In this document: one piece after another, positions 1 through 8,801 of the stretch
How the letters are laid out: the number at the start of each line of letters is the position of its first letter
Numbering within the stretch: position 1 is the first letter of the stretch
Assembly (NCBI GenBank): GCA_945903655.1
Contig: CAMDOY010000051.1
Span: 1-14,538, forward strand
Direction: 5' to 3'
Length of the DNA stretch: 14,538 nt
DNA from: Rhizobium sp. Q54
Lineage (GTDB): Bacteria > Pseudomonadota > Alphaproteobacteria > Rhizobiales > Beijerinckiaceae
Notes under the pieces: model-generated
Seen by the model: only the letters and a program-made list of their open reading frames with translations
What the model was told of the DNA's origin: nothing
Databases searched by the model: none
Program-made: the position numbers and the translations under genes

Positions 1-548
1 AGGGTCGCCTCGATGTTGAGGCCCATCAACACGCCGTCGCGGGCGATGTCGGTGTAGATGATGGCGGCCACGCCCGCGTCTTCGAAACGCTTGCCCAGCT
101 CCACAGCGGAGACCTGCGAGACCTTGGCCCAGCCCTCCACCGCCACGAGCCCATCGCGCGCGTCGATGCCCACCGCGATGCGGCCGGGATGACGGCGCGC
201 GGCTTCGCGCACGAGATCAGGATCCTTCACGGCGGCGGTGCCGATGATGACGCGGGAGATGCCCTTGCTCAGCCAGCCCTCGATGGTGCGCATGTCGCGA
301 ATGCCGCCGCCCAGTTGCACGCGCATTTTCACGGCGCCGATGATGGCCTCCACCGCTTGCGCGTTCATGGGCTTGCCCGCAAAGGCGCCGTCGAGATCGA
401 CCACATGGAGATACTCGAATCCCTGCGCTTCAAAGGCAGCCGCCTGCGCGGCGGGATTCGTGTTGAAGACCGTGGCCTGCGCCATGTCGCCATGGATGAG
501 ACGCACGCACTCCCCGTCCTTGAGATCGATGGCGGGAAACAGGATCAC
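1..548 (-). CDS. hisA: HisA, ProFAR isomerase (5' part; gene runs off the window)
   Basis: This enzyme isomerises ProFAR to PRFAR, the fourth step of histidine synthesis, in the cytoplasm. Reading leftward from a GTG at 548–546, about 182 codons are present; the family is about 245 long, so the last quarter of the TIM barrel is outside the window. The N-terminus MILFPAIDLKDG carries the catalytic Asp8. The second catalytic Asp lies in VGIDARDG (about residues 126–133), and phosphate-binding glycines lie in QLGGGIRD (78–85). The GTG is preferred because an AGGTGG ribosome-binding site precedes it and it overlaps the hisH stop as GTGA, implying translational coupling. HisF is expected just beyond the left edge. 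Identification is secure; only the 3' end is unseen. Confidence 0.97.
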   Translation of the reverse strand, partial: MILFPAIDLKDGECVRLIHGDMAQATVFNTNPAAQAAAFEAQGFEYLHVVDLDGAFAGKPMNAQAVEAIIGAVKMRVQLGGGIRDMRTIEGWLSKGISRVIIGTAAVKDPDLVREAARRHPGRIAVGIDARDGLVAVEGWAKVSQVSAVELGKRFEDAGVAAIIYTDIARDGVLMGLNIEAT

Positions 549-1195
549 GGGGTCCACCTCATGAAATTGGCGATCAGGGCCAGACCCAGCGTCTGGCTTT
601 TTTCGGGATGAAATTGCGTGCCCGCGATATTGCCATGGCCGACCATGGCGGTGACGGGGCCGCCGTAGTTGGTCGTCGCCACGATCATATCCTGCTGCGC
701 GGCTTTCAGTTCGTAGGAATGGACGAAATAGGCATGAAGCCCCTTGTCGCCGGTGGCGATCCCCGCCAGCAGCGGATGGTCCCTGCGCAAGTCGAGCGTG
801 TTCCAGCCCATGTGGGGCACCTTGAGGGCGGGATCATCGGGCGTGATGGCCTGCACGTCGCCGGGGATCCAGTCGAGGCCTGCGGTCACCTGATGCTCGA
901 GGCCACGGGTCGCCAACAGCTGCATGCCCACGCAGATGCCCAGAAAGGGTTTGCCGCGCGTGCGCACTGCCTCGCTCATGGCTTCGATCATGCCGGGGAT
1001 GGCGTCGAGGCCGCGCCTGCAATCGGCGAAGGCGCCGACGCCTGGCAGCACCACCCGGTCGGCCTTGCGCACGAGGTCGGGATCGCTGGTGAGGAGGATC
1101 GGCAGGTCGAGCCCCGCATTGGCTGCGGCGGTCTCGAAGGCCTTCTTCGCGGAATGAAGATTGCCGGAGCCGTAGTCGATGATGGCGACGCTCAC
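545..1195 (-). CDS. hisH: HisH, glutaminase subunit of IGP synthase
   Basis: This is the class I glutamine amidotransferase that releases ammonia from glutamine and channels it to HisF for making imidazole glycerol phosphate and AICAR. At 216 aa it has the normal length. The catalytic triad is visible: Cys88 in the nucleophile elbow LGICVGMQ, and His196 and Glu198 in TQFHPEKS. The N-terminal IIDYGSGNLHS motif is typical. Translation starts at a GTG (1195–1193), one base after the stop of the DUF2628 gene, with GGAGG five bases upstream; no better start exists. The stop overlaps the hisA start. It belongs to the hisB–DUF2628–hisH–hisA transcription unit. Confidence 0.97.
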   Translation of the reverse strand: MSVAIIDYGSGNLHSAKKAFETAAANAGLDLPILLTSDPDLVRKADRVVLPGVGAFADCRRGLDAIPGMIEAMSEAVRTRGKPFLGICVGMQLLATRGLEHQVTAGLDWIPGDVQAITPDDPALKVPHMGWNTLDLRRDHPLLAGIATGDKGLHAYFVHSYELKAAQQDMIVATTNYGGPVTAMVGHGNIAGTQFHPEKSQTLGLALIANFMRWTP

Positions 1196-1196
1196 A

Positions 1197-1664
1197 TCAG
1201 CCTCCGGCGCCCGGAAAGAGCCCTATGCCGGGCAGGTCATTGGCGGGCCTGTAGATGGGGGCTGCAGGGCGAGCGGGTTGCTGCGCGGCGAGCAATCGAC
1301 GCAGGGCGAGGCTTTCGGCCTCTTCCGCGTCCCGCGCGTTCACCACATCCACGCATTTGAACCGACCCCGGCTGGCGGCGCCGCGCACGATCTGATGGCC
1401 CTCGACCCCGATGAAGATCTGGATCAGCAACACGACGGCGGCCAATCCCGGGGGGGCGAGGCCCAGCACGAGCACGGCCCCGACCAGCACCGTCATCGCC
1501 ACAACCCAGACGCCCACCGCCAGATATGCGCCTTGCGCGACAAGCCAGATCGGCCCGAGGAGAAAGGCGGGCAAAGACGCCTTCTCGGGGATGACCATGA
1601 TCTTGTCCGCGATCTCCTGGGGATCGCGGGCTTCGACGGGGATATGGACGGTGAAAAGGGTCAT
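1197..1664 (-). CDS. DUF2628 family small membrane protein inside the his operon
   Basis: This is a 155-aa protein of unknown function that I recognise as DUF2628-like from its N-terminal pattern (a short TVHIP-type opening, then FLLGPIWLVAQ). Residues about 30–90 are strongly hydrophobic: a semi-hydrophobic stretch at 31–45 followed by two likely membrane segments at about 46–70 and 73–88. The cytosolic tail contains the KCVDVVNARDAEEAES region and ends in a proline/alanine-rich stretch. It sits 7 bp after the hisB stop and 1 bp before the hisH start, so it must be co-transcribed with the histidine genes. This placement recurs in Rhizobiales, to my knowledge. No catalytic motif is visible and no function should be inferred beyond association with the operon. 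Confidence 0.85.
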   Translation of the reverse strand: MTLFTVHIPVEARDPQEIADKIMVIPEKASLPAFLLGPIWLVAQGAYLAVGVWVVAMTVLVGAVLVLGLAPPGLAAVVLLIQIFIGVEGHQIVRGAASRGRFKCVDVVNARDAEEAESLALRRLLAAQQPARPAAPIYRPANDLPGIGLFPGAGG

Positions 1665-1671
1665 ATGGTTC

Positions 1672-2265
1672 TCAGCCGGTCAGGGTTCCCTTGGTGGAGG
1701 GAACGCGGCCGCTCTGGCGCTCGTCGATGGAGACGGCGATCCGCAACGCCCGCGCCAGACCCTTGAAGCAGGATTCCGAAATATGGTGGTCGTTGACCCC
1801 ATAGAGGGTTTCCACATGCAGGGTCAGCCCTGCGTTCATGGCGAAGGCCTGGAAGAACTCCCGCACCAGCTGGGTGTCGAATTCGCCGATCTTGGGCGTG
1901 TGGAACTCGGTCCGGAAGACGAGGAAGGCCCGACCAGAGATGTCCATGGCCACCCGGGTCAGGGTCTCGTCCATGGGCAGATGCACATCGGCGTAGCGGG
2001 TGATGCCCTTCATGTCGCCGAGCGCCTGGCGGATCGCCTGGCCCAGCGCGATGCCCACATCCTCCACCGTATGGTGGAAATCGATGTGCAGGTCGCCTTT
2101 CGCCTGAATCTTCAGGTCGATGAGGGAGTGGCGCGCGATCTGGTCGAGCATGTGGTCAAAAAAGCCCACGCCCGTGGAGATCTCGGACTTGCCCGAGCCA
2201 TCGAGCGTGACCTCGACGTTTATGTCGGTTTCCCGCGTCTTGCGCGAAAGGGAGGCGTTGCGCAT
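1672..2265 (-). CDS. hisB: HisB, imidazoleglycerol-phosphate dehydratase
   Basis: This enzyme dehydrates imidazole glycerol phosphate to imidazole acetol phosphate. At 197 aa it is the monofunctional dehydratase, without the phosphatase domain fused in E. coli. The two repeated manganese-binding signatures are present: DFHHTVEDVG (residues 62–71) and NDHHISESCFKGLARAL (158–174). GVGFFDHML (32–40) and the RYADVHLPMDE stretch (90–100) are also conserved. The frame is open a further 93 bp upstream to an ATG at 2358. The family's N-terminus (RxAxxxRKTxET) fits the ATG at 2265 instead, and the longer form would overlap the hslV promoter. It is the first gene of the visible his operon and is divergent from hslV. 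Confidence 0.95.
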   Translation of the reverse strand: MRNASLSRKTRETDINVEVTLDGSGKSEISTGVGFFDHMLDQIARHSLIDLKIQAKGDLHIDFHHTVEDVGIALGQAIRQALGDMKGITRYADVHLPMDETLTRVAMDISGRAFLVFRTEFHTPKIGEFDTQLVREFFQAFAMNAGLTLHVETLYGVNDHHISESCFKGLARALRIAVSIDERQSGRVPSTKGTLTG

Positions 2266-2309
2266 GAGAGTTTTCCGGTTGCCCTTGGCTTCTAGCAAGG
2301 CGCAGACCG

Positions 2310-2328
2310 CTTTGCTACCCTTGCAAAG
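2310..2328. repeat. Perfect 6-7-6 inverted repeat in the hisB–hslV gap
   Basis: CTTTGC (2310–2315) and GCAAAG (2323–2328) form a perfect inverted repeat with a 7-bp spacer. The right arm overlaps the proposed -35 of the hslV promoter. It could be an operator or a chance palindrome; a second, weaker pair (CCTTG 2283–2287 / CAAGG 2296–2300) lies alongside. The sequence shows the symmetry only; a regulatory role is inference. Confidence 0.4.
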
Positions 2329-2347
2329 GTGGATCGTGTCCCATAGA
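2320..2347 (+). promoter_or_regulatory. Candidate sigma-32 (heat-shock) promoter of hslVU
   Basis: The -35-like CTTGCAA (2320–2326) matches six of seven positions of the sigma-32 element CTTGAAA. TCCCATAGA at 2339–2347 resembles the CCCCATNTA -10 at a suitable distance (17 bp between CTTG and CCATAG). Transcription would start near 2353–2356, giving a short leader before the hslV ribosome-binding site. HslVU is a classic heat-shock operon, which makes the match more believable. It was assigned by eye only, with no start-site data. Confidence 0.55.
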
Positions 2348-2372
2348 TGCGCCTTCACGCCCTCGGGAGACG

Positions 2373-2954
2373 ATGATGCAGGATGAACGGCAGAGCGGAT
2401 CGCAGGGGTGGCACGCCACCACGATCCTGATGGTGCGCAAGGATGGGCGCGTGGTGATCGGCGGCGACGGGCAGGTGAGTCTCGGGCCGACCATCATCAA
2501 GGGCAACGCCCGCAAGGTCAGGCGGCTCGGCAAGAGCGGCGACGTGATCGCTGGCTTCGCGGGCGCCACCGCCGACGCTTTCACCCTTTTCGAGCGTCTG
2601 GAAGCCAAGCTGGACCAATATCCCGGCCAATTGATGCGCTCCTGCGTGGAGCTGGCCAAGGACTGGCGCACCGACCGCTATCTGCGCCGTCTGGAGGCCA
2701 TGATGCTTGTGGCCGACAAGCAAGTCGGCCTGGTGCTGACGGGCACCGGCGACGTGCTGGAGCCGGAAGCTGGCGAGTTCGGCGCCGCCATGGCCATTGG
2801 TTCGGGCGGCAATTACGCCCTGTCGGCGGCCCGCGCCCTGCTCCCCATGGGGCTCGACGCCGAGGAGACCGTGCGCCGCTCCATGGCCATCGCCGCCGAG
2901 ATCTGCGTCTACACCAACAGCTCATTGGTCATCGAAACCATCGATCTTCGCTGA
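2373..2954 (+). CDS. hslV: HslV, peptidase subunit of the HslVU protease
   Basis: This is the N-terminal-nucleophile threonine peptidase that forms a double hexameric ring and degrades unfolded proteins fed by HslU in the cytoplasm. After autocleavage the mature chain should begin at Thr16 (WHA|TTI). In mature numbering Thr1, Asp17 (GGDGQ) and Lys33 (ARKVRR) are all present, so the site looks active. The precursor is 193 aa; the propeptide of about 15 residues is longer than the single Met of E. coli. Two adjacent ATGs (2373, 2376) can start it. GGGAG at 2365–2369 is better spaced for 2376, so the first Met may not be used. hslU follows 29 bp later. Confidence 0.96.
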   Translation: MMQDERQSGSQGWHATTILMVRKDGRVVIGGDGQVSLGPTIIKGNARKVRRLGKSGDVIAGFAGATADAFTLFERLEAKLDQYPGQLMRSCVELAKDWRTDRYLRRLEAMMLVADKQVGLVLTGTGDVLEPEAGEFGAAMAIGSGGNYALSAARALLPMGLDAEETVRRSMAIAAEICVYTNSSLVIETIDLR

Positions 2955-2983
2955 CCACCAAGAATCCGCCCAAGGAAACGCTC

Positions 2984-4294
2984 ATGACTGATTTTTCACC
3001 GCGCGAGATCGTTTCCGAGCTCGACCGCCACATTGTTGGGCAGAAGGACGCCAAGCGCGCGGTGGCCATTGCGCTCCGCAACCGCTGGCGGCGTTTGCAG
3101 CTCAAGGGCGCCATGCGCGACGAGGTGCTGCCCAAGAACATCCTCATGATCGGCCCCACCGGGTGCGGCAAGACGGAAATCTCCCGCCGCCTCGCGCGCC
3201 TCGCCGGCGCCCCCTTCCTGAAGGTGGAGGCGACCAAATTCACCGAGGTCGGCTATGTCGGGCGGGACGTCGAGCAGATCATCCGGGACCTCGTGGAGAT
3301 CGGGATTTCCCTGGTCAAGGAGCGCAAGCGCAAGGGCGTCGAAGCCCGCGCCCATCTGGCCGCCGAGGATCGGGTGCTGGACGCGCTGGTGGGCGCCACC
3401 GCTTCGGCGACCACCCGGGATTCCTTCCGCAAGAAGCTGCGCGCCAACGAACTCGACGACAAGGAGATCGAGATCGAGCTGCAGCAGGGCGGCGCCGGGG
3501 GCCTGCCCATGTTCGAGCTGCCCAACATGCCCGGCGCCTCCGTGGGGGCGATCTCGCTGGGGGATATTTTCGGCAAGTCCTTCGGCGGCAAGACCAAGCC
3601 GCGCCGCATCACCGTGCGGGAGGCCTTCGCGCCCCTGATCGCCGAGGAGAGCGAGAAGCTGCTCGATCAGGACCAGGTGGTGCAGGAGGCGATCCGCGAT
3701 GTCGAGGACAATGGCATCGTCTTCCTCGACGAGATCGACAAGATCTGCGCCCGCGAAAATCGCGGCGGCGCGGATGTGTCGCGCGAGGGCGTGCAGCGCG
3801 ATCTGCTGCCCCTGATCGAGGGCACCACGGTCAGCACCAAACATGGGGCGGTGAAGACCGACCATATTCTCTTCATCGCGTCCGGCGCCTTCCATGTCTC
3901 CAAACCCTCGGACCTCCTGCCGGAGTTGCAAGGCCGCCTGCCCATCCGCGTGGAGCTGCAACCCCTCAACGAAGATGACTTCCGCCGCATCCTCACGGAG
4001 ACCGAGGCCTGTCTGGTGAAGCAATATGTGGCGCTCATGGAGACCGAGGGCGTCGATCTCGTCATCGCCCCCAGCGCGGTGGACGCCATCGCCCGGGTGG
4101 CGGTGCAGGTGAATTCCTCCGTCGAGAACATCGGCGCCCGCCGCTTGCAGACGGTGATGGAGCGGGTGCTGGACGAGGTGAGCTTCACGGCCCCCGACAG
4201 GGGCGGGGAGCGCATCGAGATCGACGACGCCTTCGTGGAGAAGAATGTGGGCGATCTCGCCCGTAACGCCGATCTCAGCCGGTTTATTCTCTGA
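2984..4294 (+). CDS. hslU: HslU, AAA+ ATPase subunit of the HslVU protease
   Basis: This is a Clp/Hsp100-class unfoldase that uses ATP to thread substrates into HslV. The protein is 436 aa, the usual length. It shows Walker A GPTGCGKT (57–64), the pore loop GYVG (90–93), Walker B IVFLDE (245–250) and a sensor-2 IGARRL (383–388). The C-terminus LSRFIL is the conserved tail that docks between HslV subunits. Residues about 110–210 form the variable I-domain, including the Gly-rich QQGGAGG. The ATG has AAGGA 7 bp upstream. The frame stays open leftward through hslV, but only this start gives the conserved N-terminus FSPREIVSELD. It is co-transcribed with hslV. Confidence 0.98.
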   Translation: MTDFSPREIVSELDRHIVGQKDAKRAVAIALRNRWRRLQLKGAMRDEVLPKNILMIGPTGCGKTEISRRLARLAGAPFLKVEATKFTEVGYVGRDVEQIIRDLVEIGISLVKERKRKGVEARAHLAAEDRVLDALVGATASATTRDSFRKKLRANELDDKEIEIELQQGGAGGLPMFELPNMPGASVGAISLGDIFGKSFGGKTKPRRITVREAFAPLIAEESEKLLDQDQVVQEAIRDVEDNGIVFLDEIDKICARENRGGADVSREGVQRDLLPLIEGTTVSTKHGAVKTDHILFIASGAFHVSKPSDLLPELQGRLPIRVELQPLNEDDFRRILTETEACLVKQYVALMETEGVDLVIAPSAVDAIARVAVQVNSSVENIGARRLQTVMERVLDEVSFTAPDRGGERIEIDDAFVEKNVGDLARNADLSRFIL

Positions 4295-4374
4295 CCCGGT
4301 CTCCTCCCCGCCCTTGCCTTGAAGGCTGCGCATTGCGATAAGGCCCGCCGGAACAAGCGGCAGGGTAAACAGTC

Positions 4375-5409
4375 ATGGCCAAATTCCAGGAACGCGTCTT
4401 CTCGGGTGTGCAGCCGACCGGCAATCTGCATCTGGGGAACTATCTGGGCGCGATCACGAAGTTCGTGGCCCTGCAGGAGACCCATGACTGCATCTATTGC
4501 GTGGTCGATCTGCATGCGATCACCGTGGCGCAGCCCCCGGCCGTCCTGAAATCCAACATTCGCGAAGTCACGGCGGCCTTCATCGCGTCGGGCATCGACC
4601 CGAAGAAGCACATCGTCTTCAACCAGAGCCAGGTCGCCGAACACGCCGAACTCGCGTGGATTTTCAATTGCGTGGCCCGCATCGGCTGGCTCAATCGCAT
4701 GACCCAGTTCAAGGAGAAGGCGGGCAAGGACAAGGAGAACGCCTCGCTTGGTCTTTACGCCTATCCCACCCTCATGGCCGCTGACATTCTGGTCTATCGC
4801 GCCACCCATGTGCCCGTGGGCGAGGACCAGAAACAGCATCTGGAGCTGGCGCGCGACATCGCCCAGAAGTTCAACAATGATTTTTCTGAATCCATTGCGG
4901 AAAATGGGTTCGGGGACGCTTTCTTCCCCCTGCCCGCGCCCCTGATCCAGGGTCCGGCCACCCGCGTCATGAGCCTGCGCGACGGGTCGAAGAAAATGTC
5001 GAAATCCGACCCGTCCGACTATTCCCGCCTCAATCTCTCCGACGAAGCCGACGCCATCGCCCAGAAGGTGCGCAAGGCCAAGACTGACCCGGACGCCCTG
5101 CCCTCGGAGATCCCAGGGCTCGCGTCCCGGCCCGAGGCGGACAATCTCGTGGGCATCTATGCGGCGCTCGATGATCGCACCAAGGAAGACGTGCTGCGCG
5201 AATTCGGCGGCGCCAATTTCTCCAGCTTCAAGACAGCCTTGGTGGATCTGGCGGTCGCCAAGCTCGGCCCCATCGGCGCCGAGATGAAGCGCATCCAGGG
5301 CGATCACGCCTATATCGACGCCATCCTCAAGGACGGTTCGGACCGCGCCCGGGTGCTGGCGGCGCAGACCATGACCAGCGTGAAGGACATCGTGGGATTC
5401 GTCCGTTAA
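4375..5409 (+). CDS. trpS: TrpS, tryptophanyl-tRNA synthetase
   Basis: This class I aminoacyl-tRNA synthetase charges tRNA-Trp with tryptophan. The 344-aa chain has the HIGH-type motif as TGNLHLGNY (15–23) and a perfect KMSKS (207–211). Between them are the family's GED(Q)KQH stretch (149–155) and the tryptophan-pocket region. The start has a modest AGGG 9 bp upstream. It lies 81 bp after hslU on the same strand, and I see no clear terminator between them, so partial read-through from hslVU is possible. A separate promoter could lie in the 80-bp gap, but none is convincing. Confidence 0.97.
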   Translation: MAKFQERVFSGVQPTGNLHLGNYLGAITKFVALQETHDCIYCVVDLHAITVAQPPAVLKSNIREVTAAFIASGIDPKKHIVFNQSQVAEHAELAWIFNCVARIGWLNRMTQFKEKAGKDKENASLGLYAYPTLMAADILVYRATHVPVGEDQKQHLELARDIAQKFNNDFSESIAENGFGDAFFPLPAPLIQGPATRVMSLRDGSKKMSKSDPSDYSRLNLSDEADAIAQKVRKAKTDPDALPSEIPGLASRPEADNLVGIYAALDDRTKEDVLREFGGANFSSFKTALVDLAVAKLGPIGAEMKRIQGDHAYIDAILKDGSDRARVLAAQTMTSVKDIVGFVR

Positions 5410-5431
5410 GGCCCACCTTCTGCCTTGGGGC

Positions 5432-5460
5432 TTGAACTGGTTCGCAGAACGGATGATATC
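5432..5460 (+). promoter_or_regulatory. Possible sigma-70-type promoter for the nfu–lnt cluster
   Basis: TTGAAC (5432–5437) and GATATC (5455–5460) are spaced by 17 bp in the 95-bp gap between trpS and nfu, the most AT-rich part of that gap. This would place the start about 35–40 bp before the nfu ATG. A short inverted repeat, GGTTC/GAACC, lies just downstream. The elements are imperfect and the call is tentative. Confidence 0.3.
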
Positions 5461-5504
5461 TTGCTGGTTCCCCCGGCCTTGAACCGGGCGACGAGGAGCC
5501 GCAG

Positions 5505-6062
5505 ATGTTCATCCAGACCGAATCGACGCCCAATCCCGCCACCCTCAAGTTCCTGCCGGGACGTTCCGTCATGCAGGACGGCACCCTCGACATGCGCAGC
5601 GTGGCTGACGCCGCCCGCTCGCCGCTGGCCCAGGCGCTGTTCTCCATCGAGGGCGTGACCGGGGTCTTCTTCGCCCCCGAATTCATCTCCGTGACCAAGG
5701 CCGATGGGGAGTGGCAGCACCTGAAGCCCGCCATTCTCGGCGTGATCATGGAACATTACACCTCCGGCGCCCCCCTGCTGGCCGATGGCGCCGACGAAGG
5801 CGAGACGGCGGATGAATTCTATGATCCCGCCGACGAGGAGACGGTCGCGACCATCAAGGAGCTGCTGGAGGCGCGCATTCGCCCGGCGGTGGCTGGGGAT
5901 GGCGGCGACATCACCTTCCGGGGCTTTCGCGATGGCACGGTCTATCTCGCCATGAAGGGCGCCTGCGCGGGCTGCCCCTCCTCCACCGCCACGCTGAAGC
6001 ATGGCATCCAGAACATGTTCCGCCACTATCTGCCCGAAGTGCAGGCGGTGGAGCAGATCTGA
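5505..6062 (+). CDS. Nfu-type iron-sulfur cluster scaffold/carrier
   Basis: This protein holds and transfers Fe-S clusters to client enzymes. The 185-aa chain has the two-domain layout of alphaproteobacterial and mitochondrial Nfu: an N-terminal Nfu domain opening with MFIQTESTPNPATLKF, and a C-terminal NifU-like domain (about 110–185) with the cluster-binding CAGC (Cys154, Cys157) followed by PSS. A well-placed GAGGAG 6 bp upstream supports the ATG. It heads a plus-strand cluster that includes miaB, a radical-SAM enzyme with two [4Fe-4S] clusters. Nfu proteins help supply such clusters in other bacteria, so a functional link is plausible but inferred. It is often annotated simply as NifU family protein. 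Confidence 0.93.
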   Translation: MFIQTESTPNPATLKFLPGRSVMQDGTLDMRSVADAARSPLAQALFSIEGVTGVFFAPEFISVTKADGEWQHLKPAILGVIMEHYTSGAPLLADGADEGETADEFYDPADEETVATIKELLEARIRPAVAGDGGDITFRGFRDGTVYLAMKGACAGCPSSTATLKHGIQNMFRHYLPEVQAVEQI

Positions 6063-6091
6063 GCCGCCTATCCTGAGGATTGTCTGACCCC

Positions 6092-6802
6092 ATGAGAATT
6101 CTGGCGCTCGACACCGCGCTTCCCGCCGTCTGCGCCTGCGTTCTGGAGAGTGGCGAAGCCGAGCCTCTGGCGATGGAGTCCCTCCCCATGGAGCGGGGCC
6201 ATGCCGAGGCCCTGCTGCCCCTGATCGAGCGGGTCATGGCGCAAGTGGAGGGGGGCTTTGCCTCGCTCGACCGTATCGCGGTGACGGTGGGGCCGGGGTC
6301 TTTTACGGGAATCCGGGTGGCGATTTCGGCGGCGCGGGGCTTTGGCGTTGCGCTGAATATTCCGGTGGTGGGGGTTTCGACCCTCGGCGCCTTCGCCGCG
6401 CCGCTCGTGCTGGCGCCAAAGCCTGCGCAGAAACCGGGCGCCCCCTTTCCCGCCATCATCGTCTCCGCCATCGACGCCCGCCATGGGCATGTCTATGTGC
6501 AGGCCTGTTCGGAGGGGGGCGCGATGCTGCTGGCGCCCACGGTCCTGCCGCTCGGCGAAGTGGTGGACCGCCTGCCGCCGGGACCGCTGCGCATCACCGG
6601 CTCCGCCGCGTCCCTCCTCGCCATCGCCGCCTGGTCCTCGCACCGGGCCGCCGAGGTGGAGGGCGAGATCATCGCGCCGTCCATTGTTTTCGTGGCGCGT
6701 CTGGGGATGATCGCCGACCCGCAGGAGGCGCCGCCGCGCCCCCTCTATATCAAGGCGCCCGATGTGAAGCCGCCCTCCCTGCTTCGTTCGGGCAGGGCGT
6801 GA
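6092..6802 (+). CDS. tsaB: TsaB, tRNA t6A37 biosynthesis protein
   Basis: TsaB is the partner and activator of TsaD in the complex that adds threonylcarbamoyl to A37 of ANN-decoding tRNAs. The 236-aa protein has the ASKHA fold opening (MRILALDTA), the motif GHAEALLP and the diagnostic GPGSFTGIRV (68–77). The C-terminal half is variable, as usual. An in-frame TTG at 6080 would add four residues, but its GAGG lies only 1 bp away. The ATG at 6092 gives the conserved N-terminus, with GAGGA about 12 bp upstream. rimI follows after 7 bp, the common tsaB–rimI pairing; tsaD and tsaE are not in this window. Confidence 0.94.
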   Translation: MRILALDTALPAVCACVLESGEAEPLAMESLPMERGHAEALLPLIERVMAQVEGGFASLDRIAVTVGPGSFTGIRVAISAARGFGVALNIPVVGVSTLGAFAAPLVLAPKPAQKPGAPFPAIIVSAIDARHGHVYVQACSEGGAMLLAPTVLPLGEVVDRLPPGPLRITGSAASLLAIAAWSSHRAAEVEGEIIAPSIVFVARLGMIADPQEAPPRPLYIKAPDVKPPSLLRSGRA

Positions 6803-6809
6803 ACCCGCC

Positions 6810-7292
6810 ATGTGGCCCTTCGCCAAAGCCCCCGTCTCGCCGGTGATTCGCCTCTTCCACGGGCCTCACGCCGCCGCCTGCGCGGCGATCCACGCCAAGG
6901 CCTTTCATCAGGGTTGGTCGGCTCAGGAGATCGCGGATCTCGCCCTCGAGCCCTCGGTGCTCGCCCATGTGGCGCTGGATTCGAAGGAAAAGACGGTTCT
7001 GGGCTTTTCCCTCGCCCGCTGCGCGGGACAGGAGGCGGAGATCCTGACCATCGTGATCGATCCGCCTAGGCAAGGCGGGGGTCTGGGCCGCCTGCTGCTC
7101 CAGACCCAGCTTGACGTCATGCTGGCCCAGGGGGTTGGCGAGGTTTTTCTGGAGGTGGAGGCGGGCAACGCCGCGGCGCTTTCGCTCTACAAGCGCCTCG
7201 GCTTCCAACAGGTCGGCGAGCGCAAGGCCTATTACGCCAGGCCCGGCCAGCCCCCGGCCACAGCGCTCATCCTGCGCCGTGCGCAGGCGTGA
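6810..7292 (+). CDS. rimI: RimI-type GNAT N-acetyltransferase
   Basis: This is a 160-aa acetyltransferase of the GNAT superfamily, predicted to acetylate the N-terminal alanine of ribosomal protein S18 using acetyl-CoA. Motif A with the CoA pyrophosphate loop is visible as IVIDPPRQGGGLGRLLL (81–97). Motif B carries the RimI-like LEVEAGNAAALSLYKRLGF (114–132) and then ERKAYY. The N-terminal 10 residues are extra relative to E. coli RimI. It is 7 bp from tsaB and almost certainly co-transcribed. Family membership is firm; the S18 substrate rests on similarity and the tsaB–rimI context. Confidence 0.9.
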   Translation: MWPFAKAPVSPVIRLFHGPHAAACAAIHAKAFHQGWSAQEIADLALEPSVLAHVALDSKEKTVLGFSLARCAGQEAEILTIVIDPPRQGGGLGRLLLQTQLDVMLAQGVGEVFLEVEAGNAAALSLYKRLGFQQVGERKAYYARPGQPPATALILRRAQA

Positions 7293-7397
7293 GCCACGGG
7301 GAATCGGGACTTGCCCCATCGCGCGCCTGTGTTGCGGGGCAAAGGTCTGCTAGGATGAAAGCGCAGTTTATCTTCAGCCAAGGCAAGGGTTCGGATT
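7293..7397 (+). other. Intergenic gap between rimI and miaB (no gene seen)
   Basis: These 105 bp contain no credible small ORF or RNA. A TAGGAT at 7351–7356 could be a -10, but no -35 lies at a suitable distance. AAGGG at 7385–7389 is the likely ribosome-binding site of miaB. In many Hyphomicrobiales a fur/mur-type regulator gene occupies this slot; here it is absent. Confidence 0.5.

Positions 7398-8797
<1,400 letters not shown>

Positions 8798-8801
<4 letters not shown>

Noticed and set aside
2266..2358. 31-residue N-terminal extension of HisB
   Set aside because: It does not resemble the family, overlaps the hslV promoter region, and the ATG at 2265 gives the conserved N-terminus.
2408..2983. 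Upstream extension of the hslU frame through hslV, suggesting a fusion
   Set aside because: The translation in this part is arginine-rich nonsense; hslV in its own frame has all active-site residues, and hslU has its own ATG and ribosome-binding site.
2996..4333. Long minus-strand open frame opposite hslU (445 codons)
   Set aside because: It is a shadow frame of hslU, with no ribosome-binding site or family resemblance.
4295..4374. Small hairpin GCCTTGAAGGC as an hslU terminator
   Set aside because: The stem is only 3–5 bp and no T-run follows.
3667..5307. Long minus-strand open frame opposite hslU and trpS (546 codons)
   Set aside because: It lies antisense to two clearly functional genes, and its low-complexity composition reflects the high GC third positions of the sense genes. 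No domain is recognisable.
7332..7356. Possible sigma-70 promoter before miaB (TTGCGG and TAGGAT)
   Set aside because: The spacing of about 13 bp is too short and no better pair is visible.
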